Below are positions 1-9,506 of a stretch of 64,000 nt of DNA, piece after piece (position 1 is the stretch's first letter; each line of letters opens with the position of its first letter). The notes under the pieces are model-generated. The model did no database searches. It worked only from the letters and a program-made list of their open reading frames with translations, and had not been told where the DNA came from. This DNA is from Taudactylus pleione. Its lineage: Eukaryota > Chordata > Amphibia > Anura > Myobatrachidae. The stretch lies in assembly GCA_031769625.1 (NCBI GenBank), contig JAUIMM010000740.1, positions 1,097,501 through 1,161,500 of the forward strand. The letters are read 5' to 3'. The position numbers and the translations under genes are program-made.

Positions 1-422
1 GGCTGCTGACAGATAAGGTGGGGGGGCTGCATCGGACTCATATAATGGGCTGCTGACAGATAAGGTGGGGGGGCTGCATCGGACTCATATAATGGGCTGC
101 ATCGGACTCATATAATGGGCTGCTGACAGATAAGGTGGGGGGGCTGCATCGGACTCATATAACGGGCTGCTGACAGATAAGGTGGGGGGGCTGCATCGGA
201 CTCATATAATGGGCTGCTGACAGATAAGGTGGGGGGGCTGCATCGGACTCATATAATGGGCTGCATCGGACTCATATAATGGGCTGCTGACAGATAAGGT
301 GGGGGGGCTGCATCGGACTCATATAACGGGCTGCTGACAGATAAGGTGGGGGGGCTGCATCGGACTCATATAATGGGCTGCTGACAGATAAGGTGGGGGG
401 GCTGCATCGGACTCATATAATG
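1..422 (+). repeat. 47-bp tandem array with 164-bp higher-order period
   Basis: Eight complete 47-bp units start at 1, 48, 118, 165, 212, 282, 329 and 376. Two 23-bp partial units (95-117 and 259-281) repeat only the second half of the unit. The order 47, 47, 23, 47 makes a 164-bp higher-order unit: 1-164 is followed by 165-328 and a partial third copy. The last unit of each 164-bp block ends in AACG where the others end in AATG, which confirms the register. Each full unit contains TGCTGACAGATAAGG followed by a run of seven G. The array is already in progress at base 1, so its left end lies outside the window. Units are almost identical, which suggests recent expansion. Confidence 0.95.
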
Positions 423-1599
423 GGCTGCAGCAATATTTCATCTATTTTGCCTCTAGATTTTAAGCTGCAACAATTTAAAAGGTTGGTTTTGCATTTTAAA
501 TATCTGGCACTTTAAATCTAGCGGCTAAATTGAAAAAAAATCTGTGTTTGCATCTTGCAGCCTATTATATTTACCCAGTAAGCTTCATAATGAATAAATA
601 ATTAGTATTGGATATTTCCCAGTATAATGCTCTGTTTTTATGTAATTAATGTGTAATTTGGTTAATCAGGTGCACACAGAGAGCAATTCCCAGCATTTAT
701 CTGTTTAACAGCCTTGGGAAGCCACCAGCACACATCAGTGCTCATTGTTATACATTAGTCTCCAGACAGTCAGCATTCTGTGATTTATCTCCCATACAGT
801 GTACTATAATAACGTTCCGCTTCACGTCTCACAAGGACTGATACATTCTGTGCATTTGGAATAGTTTTTTTTAAACTTTCAACGATTGGTTTCTTATACA
901 GAATGTATCATCTGCATTGCTGTTAATTGAAAGTTTCTTTGATGTAATAACCAGTAATAACCAGATCTTCCCATTGTTAGAATGTTCTTTTCCATTAATG
1001 GCTGGATTACCTTCAGATGGATGCAAACTCCTCAGCTTCTCCACTACCCCCCCACATGTCCAACTGCCCCTCCCTCCAATCTGCCTCTCGCCCAGCGACT
1101 GTCAGCTCACCTGCCCACAGATTACCCCTTCATTCTTCTGCCACAAATACTAATCTTGTGCAGCCCCACATCGATGGAAATCCTCCGTCCAATCAGATAA
1201 TCCAACACTCTCCAGTACTACAGTATAAGGCTCATTAAATCTGTTTAAGAGTCTCTTAATCAAATCTTAGCTGTCCGCCTCCCAGCTCCTCCTACACTGA
1301 CCCATAATCCCTACATGGACACCCTCACTCCATGTCAGTCCCTACACTTCAGATTGTATGCTCCTCCCTCTTGTGTTCCGGCCCAATTTCCAGCTGGTCC
1401 ATCAGCGCGTCTGTGCCCCTTACCACCTCTATATTGTTTTGCCTGGTTTGTCTTATGTAAGTTTGTACAACTAAAGAATTTGCACTGAGACTGAGGTGAA
1501 CGTAACCTCGCGGCTGTGGGAGGAGCTTAGTGTAGGTCATATGTACCCGGTAGCTTCAGAGGTGTAAGTGACTGCATCTAGTGTCTGCTGTTATTGAGC
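423..1599. other. No gene seen; unique or old dispersed-repeat DNA
   Basis: Only short overlapping open frames occur (all under 80 codons), with no recognisable domain, codon pattern or splice structure. Around 1351-1470 the sequence AGATTGTATGCTCCTCC resembles a dispersed motif common in amphibian and fish repeats (usually AGATTGTAAGCTC), so part of this stretch is probably an old interspersed repeat. No inverted termini or tandem structure is visible in the rest. Confidence 0.5.
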
Positions 1600-2313
1600 T
1601 CTAGCTGCTGGGCTGAAGCCTCTTTGATTTGTGAACTTCACAAAGATAAAGGTCATTGCTGACTTCTGATTGGAGTTCTCTTTATTGTGCTCCAGTGTAT
1701 AGGGTGTGATATGATATGTCAATATGGTCATTAGACCTCCGGACAGTCCCACTTTTTGAACACTGACCCTCCATTCCACCAGCAGCCTGTAGTGGCCCGT
1801 AGTGCAAGCGAGTTTTGGAAGCCCATCAAGCAGTGAATAGATGCCATGTGCTTGTGTGTGACATCTATTCAGGGATGACCAGTAGTTCCTGGGGCACTGT
1901 GTATGCCCCCAGCATGATGAAATGGGAGCGTGACTCGTAGGCACAGCATTTCCTGGGAAGTCACATTCCCTTTTATTATTCTGGGTTGCCTCTCTGCTCT
2001 CCAATGCATTTCGTACATTAGTGGTACTTTGTCAAGGATATTTTGTTGGTTCAGCGAGGTAGGTTCTTTTATGTATCAAATACTTTGTTTTTACTTATTA
2101 AAAAAACAGAAGCCTTTATCATGATGTATTAAAAAAACCTGACAAGCTCATATAGAATAATAGTTCTTAAATATCTCTTTAATTATATTTTGTGCCTCCC
2201 ATATATGTAAAAAACAAATAGCGTGAAAGATAAAATGTTTGTATTGTTGGATATATAACTACTAATGTGGGTGTCTAGTTTTTAAATATGTGTTCATAGA
2301 AAAGCATTTATTC
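1600..2313 (-). mobile_element. Penelope-like element 3' non-coding region (fragment)
   Basis: Read on the minus strand, this continues directly from the PLE coding end at 2465-2597 once the MITE at 2314-2464 is removed. The first bases after the stop codon (complement of about 2271-2303) match the sequence just downstream of the stop codon of the plus-strand PLE at about 6891-6928, including the segment CTATGAACACATATTT. This identifies the two as copies of related elements. Further in, at 2001-2036, there is a hairpin with hammerhead-like flanks, a known feature of PLEs. The inner limit near 1600 is uncertain. A 137-codon minus-strand open frame at 1591-2004 lies in this region, but I see no domain in it. 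Confidence 0.6.
2001..2036 (-). ncRNA. Degenerate hammerhead-ribozyme-like motif
   Basis: On the minus strand the order is TTGACAA, a short GTAC/GTAC stem closing a small loop, then CGAAA. This follows the hammerhead core plan (CUGANGA, stem II, GAAA). Penelope-like elements are known to carry hammerhead ribozymes in their terminal repeats, so the context fits. The first core box differs from consensus at two positions (C to T and G to A), and I could not identify a convincing cleavage triplet after GAAA. I therefore treat it as a decayed or merely similar structure. Activity is not claimed. Confidence 0.3.
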
Positions 2314-2472
2314 TAGGGGTGAGCGGGTTCGGTTCTACTCGGTTCCGTTCGGATTTAAAAACCGAATCTTATTGGCTATCCAAAACTCATGACAGCTGAT
2401 AGCCAATAAGATTCGGTTTTTAAATCCGAACGGAACCGAGTAGAACCGAACCCGCTCACCCCTAATTTATTC
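2306..2472. mobile_element. hAT-type palindromic MITE with 8-bp target duplication
   Basis: The element is 2314-2464 (151 bp). It starts TAGGGGTGAGCGGG and ends with the exact reverse complement. The two arms (2314-2380 and 2398-2464) are 67 bp each, with no mismatch that I can see, around a 17-bp spacer. It is flanked by a perfect 8-bp direct repeat ATTTATTC (2306-2313 and 2465-2472). An 8-bp duplication with termini of the form YAGGGGTG is characteristic of hAT transposons, and the absence of any coding capacity makes this a non-autonomous MITE. It inserted at the stop codon of a PLE fragment, so it is younger than that fragment. The perfect arms suggest recent movement or arm homogenisation. 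Confidence 0.92.
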
Positions 2473-2597
2473 TATGTCTATATTCAAGCCATGTGTTTTT
2501 AAAATGTTTAGGGTATATATTCATCTTTACTTCTTTTCAGCGCTATCACTCCTCTATAATAGAGGGTCACTGTTTTATTCGTATGAGTTTCAATCAT
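2465..2597 (-). pseudogene. Penelope-like element, C-terminal end of ORF
   Basis: The minus-strand translation ends with a tail ILKTHGLNIDIE and a stop at 2467-2469. This matches the tail KTLKPHDLNIDI of the plus-strand PLE copy that ends at 6885, and the conserved end of PLE proteins after the GIY-YIG nuclease domain (a WIY motif followed by a conserved leucine-rich tail). The expected tryptophan codon is TGA here, and at least one more in-frame stop lies upstream, so the copy is dead. The fragment begins near 2597, where a different repeat starts. Its 3' non-coding part continues at 1600-2313 beyond the inserted hAT MITE. Confidence 0.75.
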
Positions 2598-3000
2598 TTT
2601 GGGGGCAGGATGTACTAAGCATCGCATCTGCAATGTGGTACGTCCCACCTGTCTTCAGGTATATACTGCGGGTGATTACCACGTTATATACATAGAATAT
2701 CGCAAAGGACAACTGTCCGATAAGAACTGTCCTTTGCGATGGCCCCGGAGAGACGCACTTCCAGGTTTAACACCCAGAAGTACCTCTGGCATCCTTCTGC
2801 CCATGCTCAGAAAGATGCAGGCCTGCGGGGGCTGATATGAGGGATCCGATTGGATGACTCTTAGAAGAGGCATTCCGAAGAGAAACCCATAGTCTTCTAT
2901 TGGGTAATGCCACCTGAAGATGATGTTACCCATCGAGATGAAGCACCGAATCAGGGTTGGAAAATAAACAGGTTTTTTGGTTTAAACTGTTTTTTTGCAT
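2598..3000. repeat. Degenerate dispersed element with internal hairpin
   Basis: The segment starts GGCAGGATGTACTAAGC and ends near GGTTTAAACTG (about 2980-2990). Both ends have recognisable relatives, in reverse orientation, at about 4806-4963 (GGCAGGTTTTACTAAG and TGGTTTAAAAC on the complementary strand). The two look like a long and a short, internally deleted member of one dispersed family. A 13-bp inverted repeat (2699-2711 and 2728-2740, ATCGCAAAGGACA and its complement) lies inside the long copy. No coding sequence was recognised. The family could not be named, and the end points are approximate. Confidence 0.45.
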
Positions 3001-3244
3001 TAATGTATAAATGAAAAGAAATGAATCTTGCTATGTATTAGAAACCTTGATCAATCACATTGTAATGCTTTCCGACATTAACAAACCAAAGTTTTTAGGA
3101 TTTGATATAATTTATTTGACATCTTTAAATAAAACCAATTTTAGACTAAACATAATTAAAACATGTAAAAGCACTTTTCAGAGAAACACTTTTTTTGCTC
3201 ATCCACCAATAATAAGATGATACTTGTGACACCACAGAGACTAA
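3001..3244. other. Short AT-rich spacer
   Basis: AT-rich sequence between two dispersed elements. No gene, tandem repeat or inverted repeat was recognised. The last bases (TAA at 3242-3244) are the left flank of the MITE that follows. Confidence 0.4.
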
Positions 3245-3500
3245 GGACCCGATTCAGACTCGCTCGCTAGCAAGTGGCCGCTCGTTGCAGGTGATGTTCG
3301 CTAATGTGCGCATGCGTGTACGCTAGTGGGCGGCTAAAGACAGACTGGTGGGTGTCTATAAACACAAAGTGATCGCTCGCCAAGACATAGTGGGCGTGCT
3401 TATGTCTTGTCATGTGATCGCCTGTCTTGACGTCACTTAGCTGAATTACCATACGCTGGGAGCGAGAGGCCGCATCTAGCGAACGGGTCTGAATCAGGCC
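3245..3500. mobile_element. Harbinger-like MITE, 256 bp
   Basis: The left end GGACCCGATTCAGACTCGCT and the complement of the right end, GGCCTGATTCAGACCCGTTC, are imperfect terminal inverted repeats of about 28 bp. The left flank is TAA and the right flank TTA, consistent with the 3-bp TWA target duplication of PIF/Harbinger elements, though one base differs between the two sides. The interior is GC- and CpG-rich with several GCTCGC-type short inverted repeats and no coding capacity. A related left terminus (GGGCCTGATTCAGAGCCGCT) occurs at 9507, so at least two copies of this family are in the window. Confidence 0.8.
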
Positions 3501-3580
3501 TTAAGTCTTTCTTACTAGCACTCATCTCAATAGGACTGAAGGTTTTGAATTGAAATACAAAGGTATACATGGAGATTAGA

Positions 3581-4280
3581 CCATGAGGAGGGTCTCTGTG
3601 TATTGCACCATGAGGTGTGTCTCTGTGTATTGCACCATGAGGTGTGTCTCTGTGTATTGCACCATGAGGAGTGTCTCTGTGTATTACACCATGAGGTGTG
3701 TCTCTGTGTAATGCACCATGAGTAGTGTCTCTGTGTATTACACCATGAGGTGTGTCTCTGTGTAATGCACCATGAGGAGTGTCTCTGTGTATTGTACCAT
3801 GAGGAGAGTCTCTGTGTATTGCACCATGAGGAGTGTCTCTGTGTATAGCACCATGAGAAGTGTCTCTGTGTATTGCACCATGAGGTGTCTCTGTGTATTG
3901 CACCATGAGGTGTCTCTGTGTATAGCACCATGAGGAGTTTCTCTGTGTATAGCACCATGAGGAGAGTCTCTGTGTATTGCACCATGAGGAGTGTCTCTGT
4001 GTATAGCACCATGAGAAGTGCCTCTGTGTATTACACCATGAGGTGTGACTCTGTGTATTGCACCATGAGTAGTGTCTCTGTGTATTACACCATGAGGTGT
4101 GTCTCTGTGTAATGCACCATGAGGACTGTCTCTGTGTGTTGCACCATGAGTGTCTCCGTGTGTTGAACCATGAGGAGTGTCTCTGTGTATTACACCATGA
4201 GGAGTGTCTCTGTGTATTGCACTATGATGTGTCTCTGTGTATTACACCATGAGGAGTGTCTCTGTGTATTACACCATGAG
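3581..4280 (+). repeat. 27-bp minisatellite, about 26 units
   Basis: Unit of 27 bp containing GTCTCTGTGTATTGCACCAT, repeated head to tail. Some units are 25 bp, and common variants swap GCACCAT for ACACCAT or AGCACCAT and GGAGTG for GGTGTG. Because 27 is a multiple of three, long open frames appear on both strands (for example a 9-residue repeat of the HGAIHRDTP type on the minus strand, up to 161 codons). They have no non-repeat flanking coding sequence and are not annotated as genes. Left and right flanks are single-copy-like. Confidence 0.93.
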
Positions 4281-4805
4281 GGATTGATGCAGTGTGGTGG
4301 TGCCGAGTTTCATTGTTCAGGACCTCTTGGATTTTTCTTTGTTTGCATCAAGCCCACCGCAGCCTTGTCTAATGGTGAGAAGCTGTTTTCTGGTTACCCC
4401 AATATTTATGTCATCTTGATTTTATGGAATATATATATGTTTTAAATAAATTGTGTTATCTCCTTTATCCTTGATTTGGATATACATATATATTCTTCAT
4501 CCATCTAAGGCATTAGCGCCATTTCTTTTCACATACACAATTTTCTTTTCTTTACTAGCCTATGAAGTTAGTGTTTCCTTCAATAAGGTGTTTTAGGAGG
4601 TTGCTTATATCCAGCTTTGCCCTTTATTTTTTTGTGATTTAGCTTGATGCAAGGCAGATTTAGCACCTCTCTTATCTGGTTCATACTCCCTATATCTTTG
4701 TAGTGTGCGTGATTTACTGCATTGGTTCAGCTTACTCACGTAAAGATCACAAGCAAAAAGAATGTGGAATAATACCAGACACGGTGTTGTGCCTATAGTC
4801 ACAGC
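4281..4805. other. No gene seen
   Basis: Moderately AT-rich, with a short TATATA run near 4430-4440 and again near 4480-4490. The longest open frame is 65 codons (minus, 4605-4802) with no recognisable motif. No tandem or terminal inverted repeat was seen. Confidence 0.4.
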
Positions 4806-4963
4806 ATAATAAAAAAAAAGTGGTTTTTTTTAAACCATTTGGTTTAAAACAGACAACCCTGACCGAGGTGCATCAAATTCCGGTTCTTAGTACATATGGG
4901 AACACTGCATTTTCAAGGGTTTTACCACATTCTCCCCCTTAGTAAAACCTGCCCTGGCTCTCT
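4806..4963 (-). repeat. Short member of dispersed family also seen at 2598-3000
   Basis: Read on the minus strand it begins GGGCAGGTTTTACTAAGG and ends with TGGTTTAAA and a T/A-rich tail, parallel to the ends of the plus-strand copy at 2598-3000. A shared internal block (TCAGGGTTG on the strand read) supports the relationship. It abuts the broken 3' end of a PLE fragment at about 4964. The family is not identified. Alternatively the similarity could reflect only shared termini. Confidence 0.4.
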
Positions 4964-6480
4964 ATTGTTAACTTCAGCAAAATTATATGACACACTGTGG
5001 CTATATAGTCTCTTTTTATGTTATATATACAGTATATATGTTCTGTGATTCTGGTCCTGATTTATGTATCGATGTCCGCATGGACACTCCAGGAGAGAAT
5101 ATTGTCCTTCTGTGTCACATCGGCTGTTCATTTATTTCATATTTCTTCCTTGTTTGATTTGACTGGAATTCTTGAATTGATTTAGTGTTATTTGTTCCAT
5201 TACATTTCCTGTACAGATAAGACAGAACGGGTGTCCTTTGTGTTTTATTTGCTCTTGTTGTAATAAGCGTTCTACAGGGACGTAGCTTGTTCTCAATTGT
5301 GTCAGATTGCTTTTATATATAATTGTTGGCTTTGGCAGTTGAATAGTTTTTAATTGCTAATGTAATGATAATATATGACAATGTTTCCTTAGCATGTCTT
5401 CTATTGTTTTCTGATTGCTTTTGTACTGTGTAAAAAAAAAGCTGTCTGGGAATCATCATTTTTCTTGTATTTTTGTTCGTACTGTATTAATTATTTTCTG
5501 TCTATTTCTGCTATTTTTCTTTATTTGTTCTTTCAAAATTGACTCTTTATAAGTTTTCCGTAGGAATTGTTCTTTCATTTCAAGGCTTTATTTTTAGTTT
5601 GTCTTTTCTGCAGTTTCAAATCCCTCTTCTAAATTGTCCTCCAGGGATGTTTTCTAACCCCTTTTGGTGATGGTTACTATTAGTTGAAAGCATGTTGTTA
5701 CCATGTACTTACTTTTATGTATTCTTGGTTGTATAGAATTGTCCTAATGAAGATCTCAAGATCTAAAAATATAACAATCTCGTTACTTGTAGTAGTAGTG
5801 GTGAATTCCAGGCCTATGTTATTACCATTCATACTGTATATCAAATAAATGAATGTCATCCATTTGTATGTATCATCCCATAAAGGTTATCTTTATACAG
5901 GTATATATAGCAACAGATTAAGTTCTTCCAGTAGACATTGTTGTTTCATATTTTTTCATTATCCCACTTGGTGACAAATAGTTTTGCATAAATAGGTGCA
6001 AATTATGTTCCCATCGCAGTTCCTTTTAGTTGACAGAATTATTATACCAAAAATAAATGTATTTCAGTAGATGTTCTCCATTATTAAATGTATTTGTTGA
6101 TTTGGAATATGTCAGGGTTAATAAATATTGTCACATATGATCACATTCATTGTTTTGGTTGCTGTATATAAGGATTTCACATCACATGTACACAATGTAT
6201 ATGTGTTCTTCCACTCAAAGGGCAGAATTTACAAAGCAGCGGTTTCTCTAAGCTTCTGCATCCCAGCATGCTTTACACTGACTCCGAGTGACGTTCTAAA
6301 TATTCACCTGCAACCTGCCGGGATGCAGAGGCTTAGAGAAGCTGCTGCTTTGTAAATTCTGCCCAAAGTCTTCAATGATGTGAAACATGTACATGGTATC
6401 TTTGGGATACATTTTCTGTTTTTTAGTAAGAAACAATGGATATATCTTTAGAGGTTATTGATCTAATTTTTGTCTTTTCT
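4964..6480 (-). pseudogene. Penelope-like retroelement, RT to GIY-YIG fragment
   Basis: Minus-strand translation, in several frames, gives the ordered landmarks of a Penelope-like element. DVKSLYT (6163-6183) and KGTAMGT (about 6006-6027) are reverse-transcriptase blocks. YKDN (5886-5897) stands where the catalytic Y-x-D-D box should be, with the second aspartate replaced. A FLDLEIFI block lies at about 5746-5772. A basic linker follows at about 5400-5700. The start of the GIY-YIG endonuclease (LLECPCGH) is at about 5066-5108. Frameshifts, stops and the altered catalytic box show the copy is dead. It is interrupted by a MITE at 6220-6364 and truncated at about 4964, before the nuclease ends. 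PLE proteins copy their RNA at a nick made by the GIY-YIG domain. Confidence 0.8.
6220..6364. mobile_element. 145-bp MITE inside PLE reverse transcriptase
   Basis: Terminal inverted repeats of about 34 bp: left GGGCAGAATTTACAAAGCAG, right end the complement of GGGCAGAATTTACAAAGCAG, with a few mismatches further in. Both flanks carry AAA (TTT on the PLE strand), so a 3-bp target duplication is likely. Removing the element plus one copy of TTT restores a continuous PLE reading frame (residues EDFEW across the site), which supports both borders. A 3-bp duplication would suit a PIF/Harbinger-type element. The termini differ from those of the MITEs at 3245 and 9507, so this is a separate family. 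Confidence 0.85.
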
Positions 6481-6481
6481 G

Positions 6482-6928
6482 TACAGGGTGCAACAATAGC
6501 ACAAAACCAATTCAAGAATTCAAATGAAATCAAACAAGTTAGAAATCTGAAATAAAGGAACAGCTGACATGTGACACAGATAGAGCAATTTATCTCCGGG
6601 AGTGACAATGTGGGCATCAATACGTAGGACAAATACAGAGAAAAATCAGGACCTGAATCACAAAACATATATTTATCATAAAAAGGGAATAAATACCCAC
6701 AGTATGTTGCAACATATTGCTGAAGTTCAGAAAAGAGACCCAAAAGGAATTAAATTCATGGGAATAAAAAAGTTACCCCCTACTGGAGACGAGGAGACCT
6801 AGTGACAGCACTGAAAAATAGAGAAACAAAATGGATATATAAACTAAAAACTTTAAAACCACATGACTTGAATATAGACATATAATTAAATGGTTTTCTA
6901 TGAACACATATTTGAAAACTAGACACAC
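6482..6928 (+). pseudogene. Penelope-like retroelement, GIY-YIG end (second copy)
   Basis: Plus-strand translation gives the linker and the GIY-YIG endonuclease end of a PLE. CGHQYVG is at 6609-6629, preceded by an in-frame TGA at 6603-6605. Conserved RDPKGIKF and MGIKKL blocks follow after a frameshift, and then a RGDLVTAL block, a WIY motif and a KTLKPHDLNIDI tail ending at stop 6883-6885. At least two frameshifts and two internal stops mark it as dead. The upstream linker (CAATTCAAGAATTC at about 6508) also occurs in the minus-strand copy at about 5170, so both fragments contain the same protein region and are separate copies, not one inverted element. About 40 bp of 3' non-coding sequence matches the PLE at 2271-2303. 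Confidence 0.8.
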
Positions 6929-8100
6929 ATAGAAGTCATACCCCTGTACCGCAAAATACATTGTATCGCGACACACATTGTACCATGACATACATTCGGC
7001 ACCGCCTTTTTTGTGCTATCCGGCTTCCACAAAGCGTCCTAAAAGGACTATTAACATTACACTGGTTTCTAATAAACAATTACTTTGACTAATGATTTTA
7101 TTGAATACTCTAAATACATCCAAAATTATTCCACAGTTGAGCACTCTCTTATATACAAATTTGTGTATTGAGCTGCTTATTTATAACTAAAGCGCAAATT
7201 ACAATATTACATTTGGCTGGCTTGTATGTCTTTGTGGCTTCTTACTTAGATACTTGGCCAGATGAACATGTCAACATTATACGATATCTTCATCTGGTCC
7301 ATAGTACAAGCAGAGAGACTGCCTGGTGTGCTTACGAAGAAGAATTTTGCAATAATCAGGATGGTCTGATGCAGCCTTCCCGTCTTCTTTTGGAATCGGC
7401 AGCAACTCAGCGTACCTCTAGGCTGGCTCACCTTTCTGCCCAATCATCGGCTAAGGACAAATGCTTTTCCTTTAATAATGTGCCTTGCAGCCAAGGCTAA
7501 AGATGTCATCTTTCTCACCTCTGTTTGCGATGTGCGGGGCTCACCACACTCCAACTGTTTCTGGGCATCTGCGGGTGGCCCAGAGTCCAGGATCCAAAGA
7601 CCTAATTAAGGCTATCACTTCCCTCTATTTTGAGGCCATGGCCAAATGTTTGGCTTGGTACCCTAATAGAATGGATGCAGATTTTTTTCTTTTTAGGTTT
7701 TCAGTTTGGGTTCAAAGTAGCTATTGTGGGTTCAGGTTCAATGGGTTCTTGTAGGAATGTTTAAGAAGTTTTCAGATATTTTGAAGGGCAAAGTGGATTG
7801 GGAAGTATGAGACAGTAAGTTGAAATGCCTGGCCAGTTCCCAGAACCACCTCTGGAGGATCTCCTGCTATCTCCTGTAGGTGTTGCTCCTAAAAAGATGC
7901 TGGGAAAGTATCAACTCATATGGAACTTATATTACCTGGTGGGTTCCTTGGCCAATGATGCTATTCCTGATTAATTCTGTTCCATAGTCAATCAGTCTTT
8001 TGATTCAGTTCTTGATATGATTAGAGAATCAGGACTTGCTATATGTAGAATCAGCTTTCCACTTCTAGCTCTAACATTCTGATTACATCTGATTTATGGG
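6929..8100. other. No intact gene; possible unidentified retroelement remnant
   Basis: This stretch is less AT-rich than its surroundings and holds a 110-codon (7168-7500) and an 89-codon (7485-7754) plus-strand frame in different phases. Other phases give coding-looking stretches interrupted by stops, for example near 7260-7600 and 7970-8100. I do not recognise a domain with confidence. The pattern of broken, coding-like sequence without introns would suit an old retroelement or a processed pseudogene. No terminal repeats were found. Confidence 0.3.
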
Positions 8101-8493
8101 GTTTTGCCTTGATGATGGATAGTACATAGTGATAAAAGGAAGGAGAATGCAACCAGGGAACTAGCTACAAACAGTAAGGTCATGAGGAATCTTTATTTGC
8201 CTAAATGTACCATTTGTGAGTTACTGGGATAAGGGATCTGATAGGAGCTGGTTCAGGTGATTGGTAAGAAGTAAAGTGATCACATAATGTATGTGGTTAC
8301 TGTACTTCCTGCCTTGGTCCCCAGGTGTGGTCCTCAGCATACGCTGATATCCAGTCAAAACAAGTATGTGAAGACAAATAAATACAGATCCTTCCTGGTA
8401 ACAATGACAATAGTGTAACCCAAAGGTATGGGCTAATGTCATCACCAGCTGGCGTTAGCCAAAATCTGGTAAATTCAACAACATAGCAGACCA
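8101..8493. other. No gene seen
   Basis: Unremarkable sequence with two overlapping short minus-strand open frames (under 75 codons) and no recognisable motif, leading into the ATT microsatellite. Confidence 0.35.
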
Positions 8494-8581
<88 letters not shown>

Positions 8582-8589
8582 TTTATTAT
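8494..8589 (+). repeat. (ATT)n microsatellite
   Basis: About 30 consecutive ATT triplets, with one T-rich interruption near 8581. It directly precedes an interspersed repeat starting GAATAACTTTATTTATATGG, a usual arrangement where a microsatellite grew from the end of a transposed element. Confidence 0.97.
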
Positions 8590-9240
8590 TGAATAACTTT
8601 ATTTATATGGCACCACATGGGGTCCACAGCTCCAAAGTACAGAAACAGAAATAATATGAACAAAACAATAAAAAAATGACTTACAGTAAGAAAATTGCAG
8701 GACATGGACACAATTTATAAACATTTCTGGATCAGCCATCATAATACCCAAATATGCAGCAGGAGAGCTGTACCCAAGGGATCAAGGGATCGGTGCCTTT
8801 GTAGGCAGTGAGGAGCAGATTATGGTAGAAGTAAGTGAAAAAAAAGCTTGTGAGAGCTTCCAGTTTAAAGGGGAGGAGCAGACAGACAGGGTGACACAAA
8901 GGGGAGAGACAGAGAGGAAGGAGCATGAAGCAGTGGGTTAGGATGGGAGCTGGAAGGCTTTCATGAAGAAGTGAGTCTTGAGAGCCTTTTTGAAGAGTTA
9001 TAGAGCAGTGGAGAGTCTGATAGGGAGAGTTAGGGAGCAGAATGGGAACAGTTTTGGAATGGGGACTGGGCAGAAGTAATCAGTTGGTAGGAGAGGTGGG
9101 ATTCATTTGTGAAGTGTGCGATCTCTACAAATGGGAGCTGTTTTGTGGAGAGAAATGGAAAGACCATGGTAGATATCTTATTAAATACTGGGGATGCTTA
9201 ATATTTGCGGGTACCCTTCAAATCCACCTGTAAATATACT
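8590..9240. repeat. Old interspersed repeat (family not named)
   Basis: Starts with TTTATTTATATGGCACCAC and continues with GGGGTCC, CAAAGTACAGAAACAG and later blocks such as GTGAGTCTTGAGAGCC (about 8971) and GGAGAGTCTGATAGGGAG (about 9011). From memory, similar wording occurs in abundant dispersed repeats of frogs. This is recognition of a pattern, not a database match. No coding capacity beyond short frames. The right limit is a guess. Confidence 0.4.
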
Positions 9241-9506
9241 TTAATAAATATGCCTCTTAGTGAATTACAGGTAATTTACTGGATGAATAAACTGGAGAAC
9301 TGATGCTGTACTGATGTGCTACAACATAAATTTTCTGTTTTATACTATATCACCTTCCATAGACCTACAGCAGCACAAACATGCAATTAGCCATGTTCTC
9401 TGAATGCATGAATGCGCACAGTATATTATACGCTACTGACTGATTATACCTCTCATATCTGGTGCCTCTATTGTCCTTTGATGTGTTTCATGAGTTTAAT
9501 GACTGA
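9241..9506. other. No gene seen
   Basis: AT-rich sequence without recognisable repeats or open frames. The last bases (TGA at 9504-9506) form the flank of the Harbinger-like MITE end and may be a mutated TTA target site. Confidence 0.4.

Noticed and set aside
1591..2004. 137-codon minus-strand open frame
   Set aside because: It lies in PLE 3' non-coding sequence and shows no recognisable domain.
3433..4012. 157- and 161-codon minus-strand frames with HGAIHRDTP-type repeats
   Set aside because: They are translations of the 27-bp minisatellite in overlapping frames and have no independent support.
5741..5775. Second hammerhead-like motif on the plus strand (CTAATGA, GATCT hairpin, AAAA)
   Set aside because: It is the antisense of a reverse-transcriptase coding block (FLDLEIFI on minus), so the resemblance is most likely chance.
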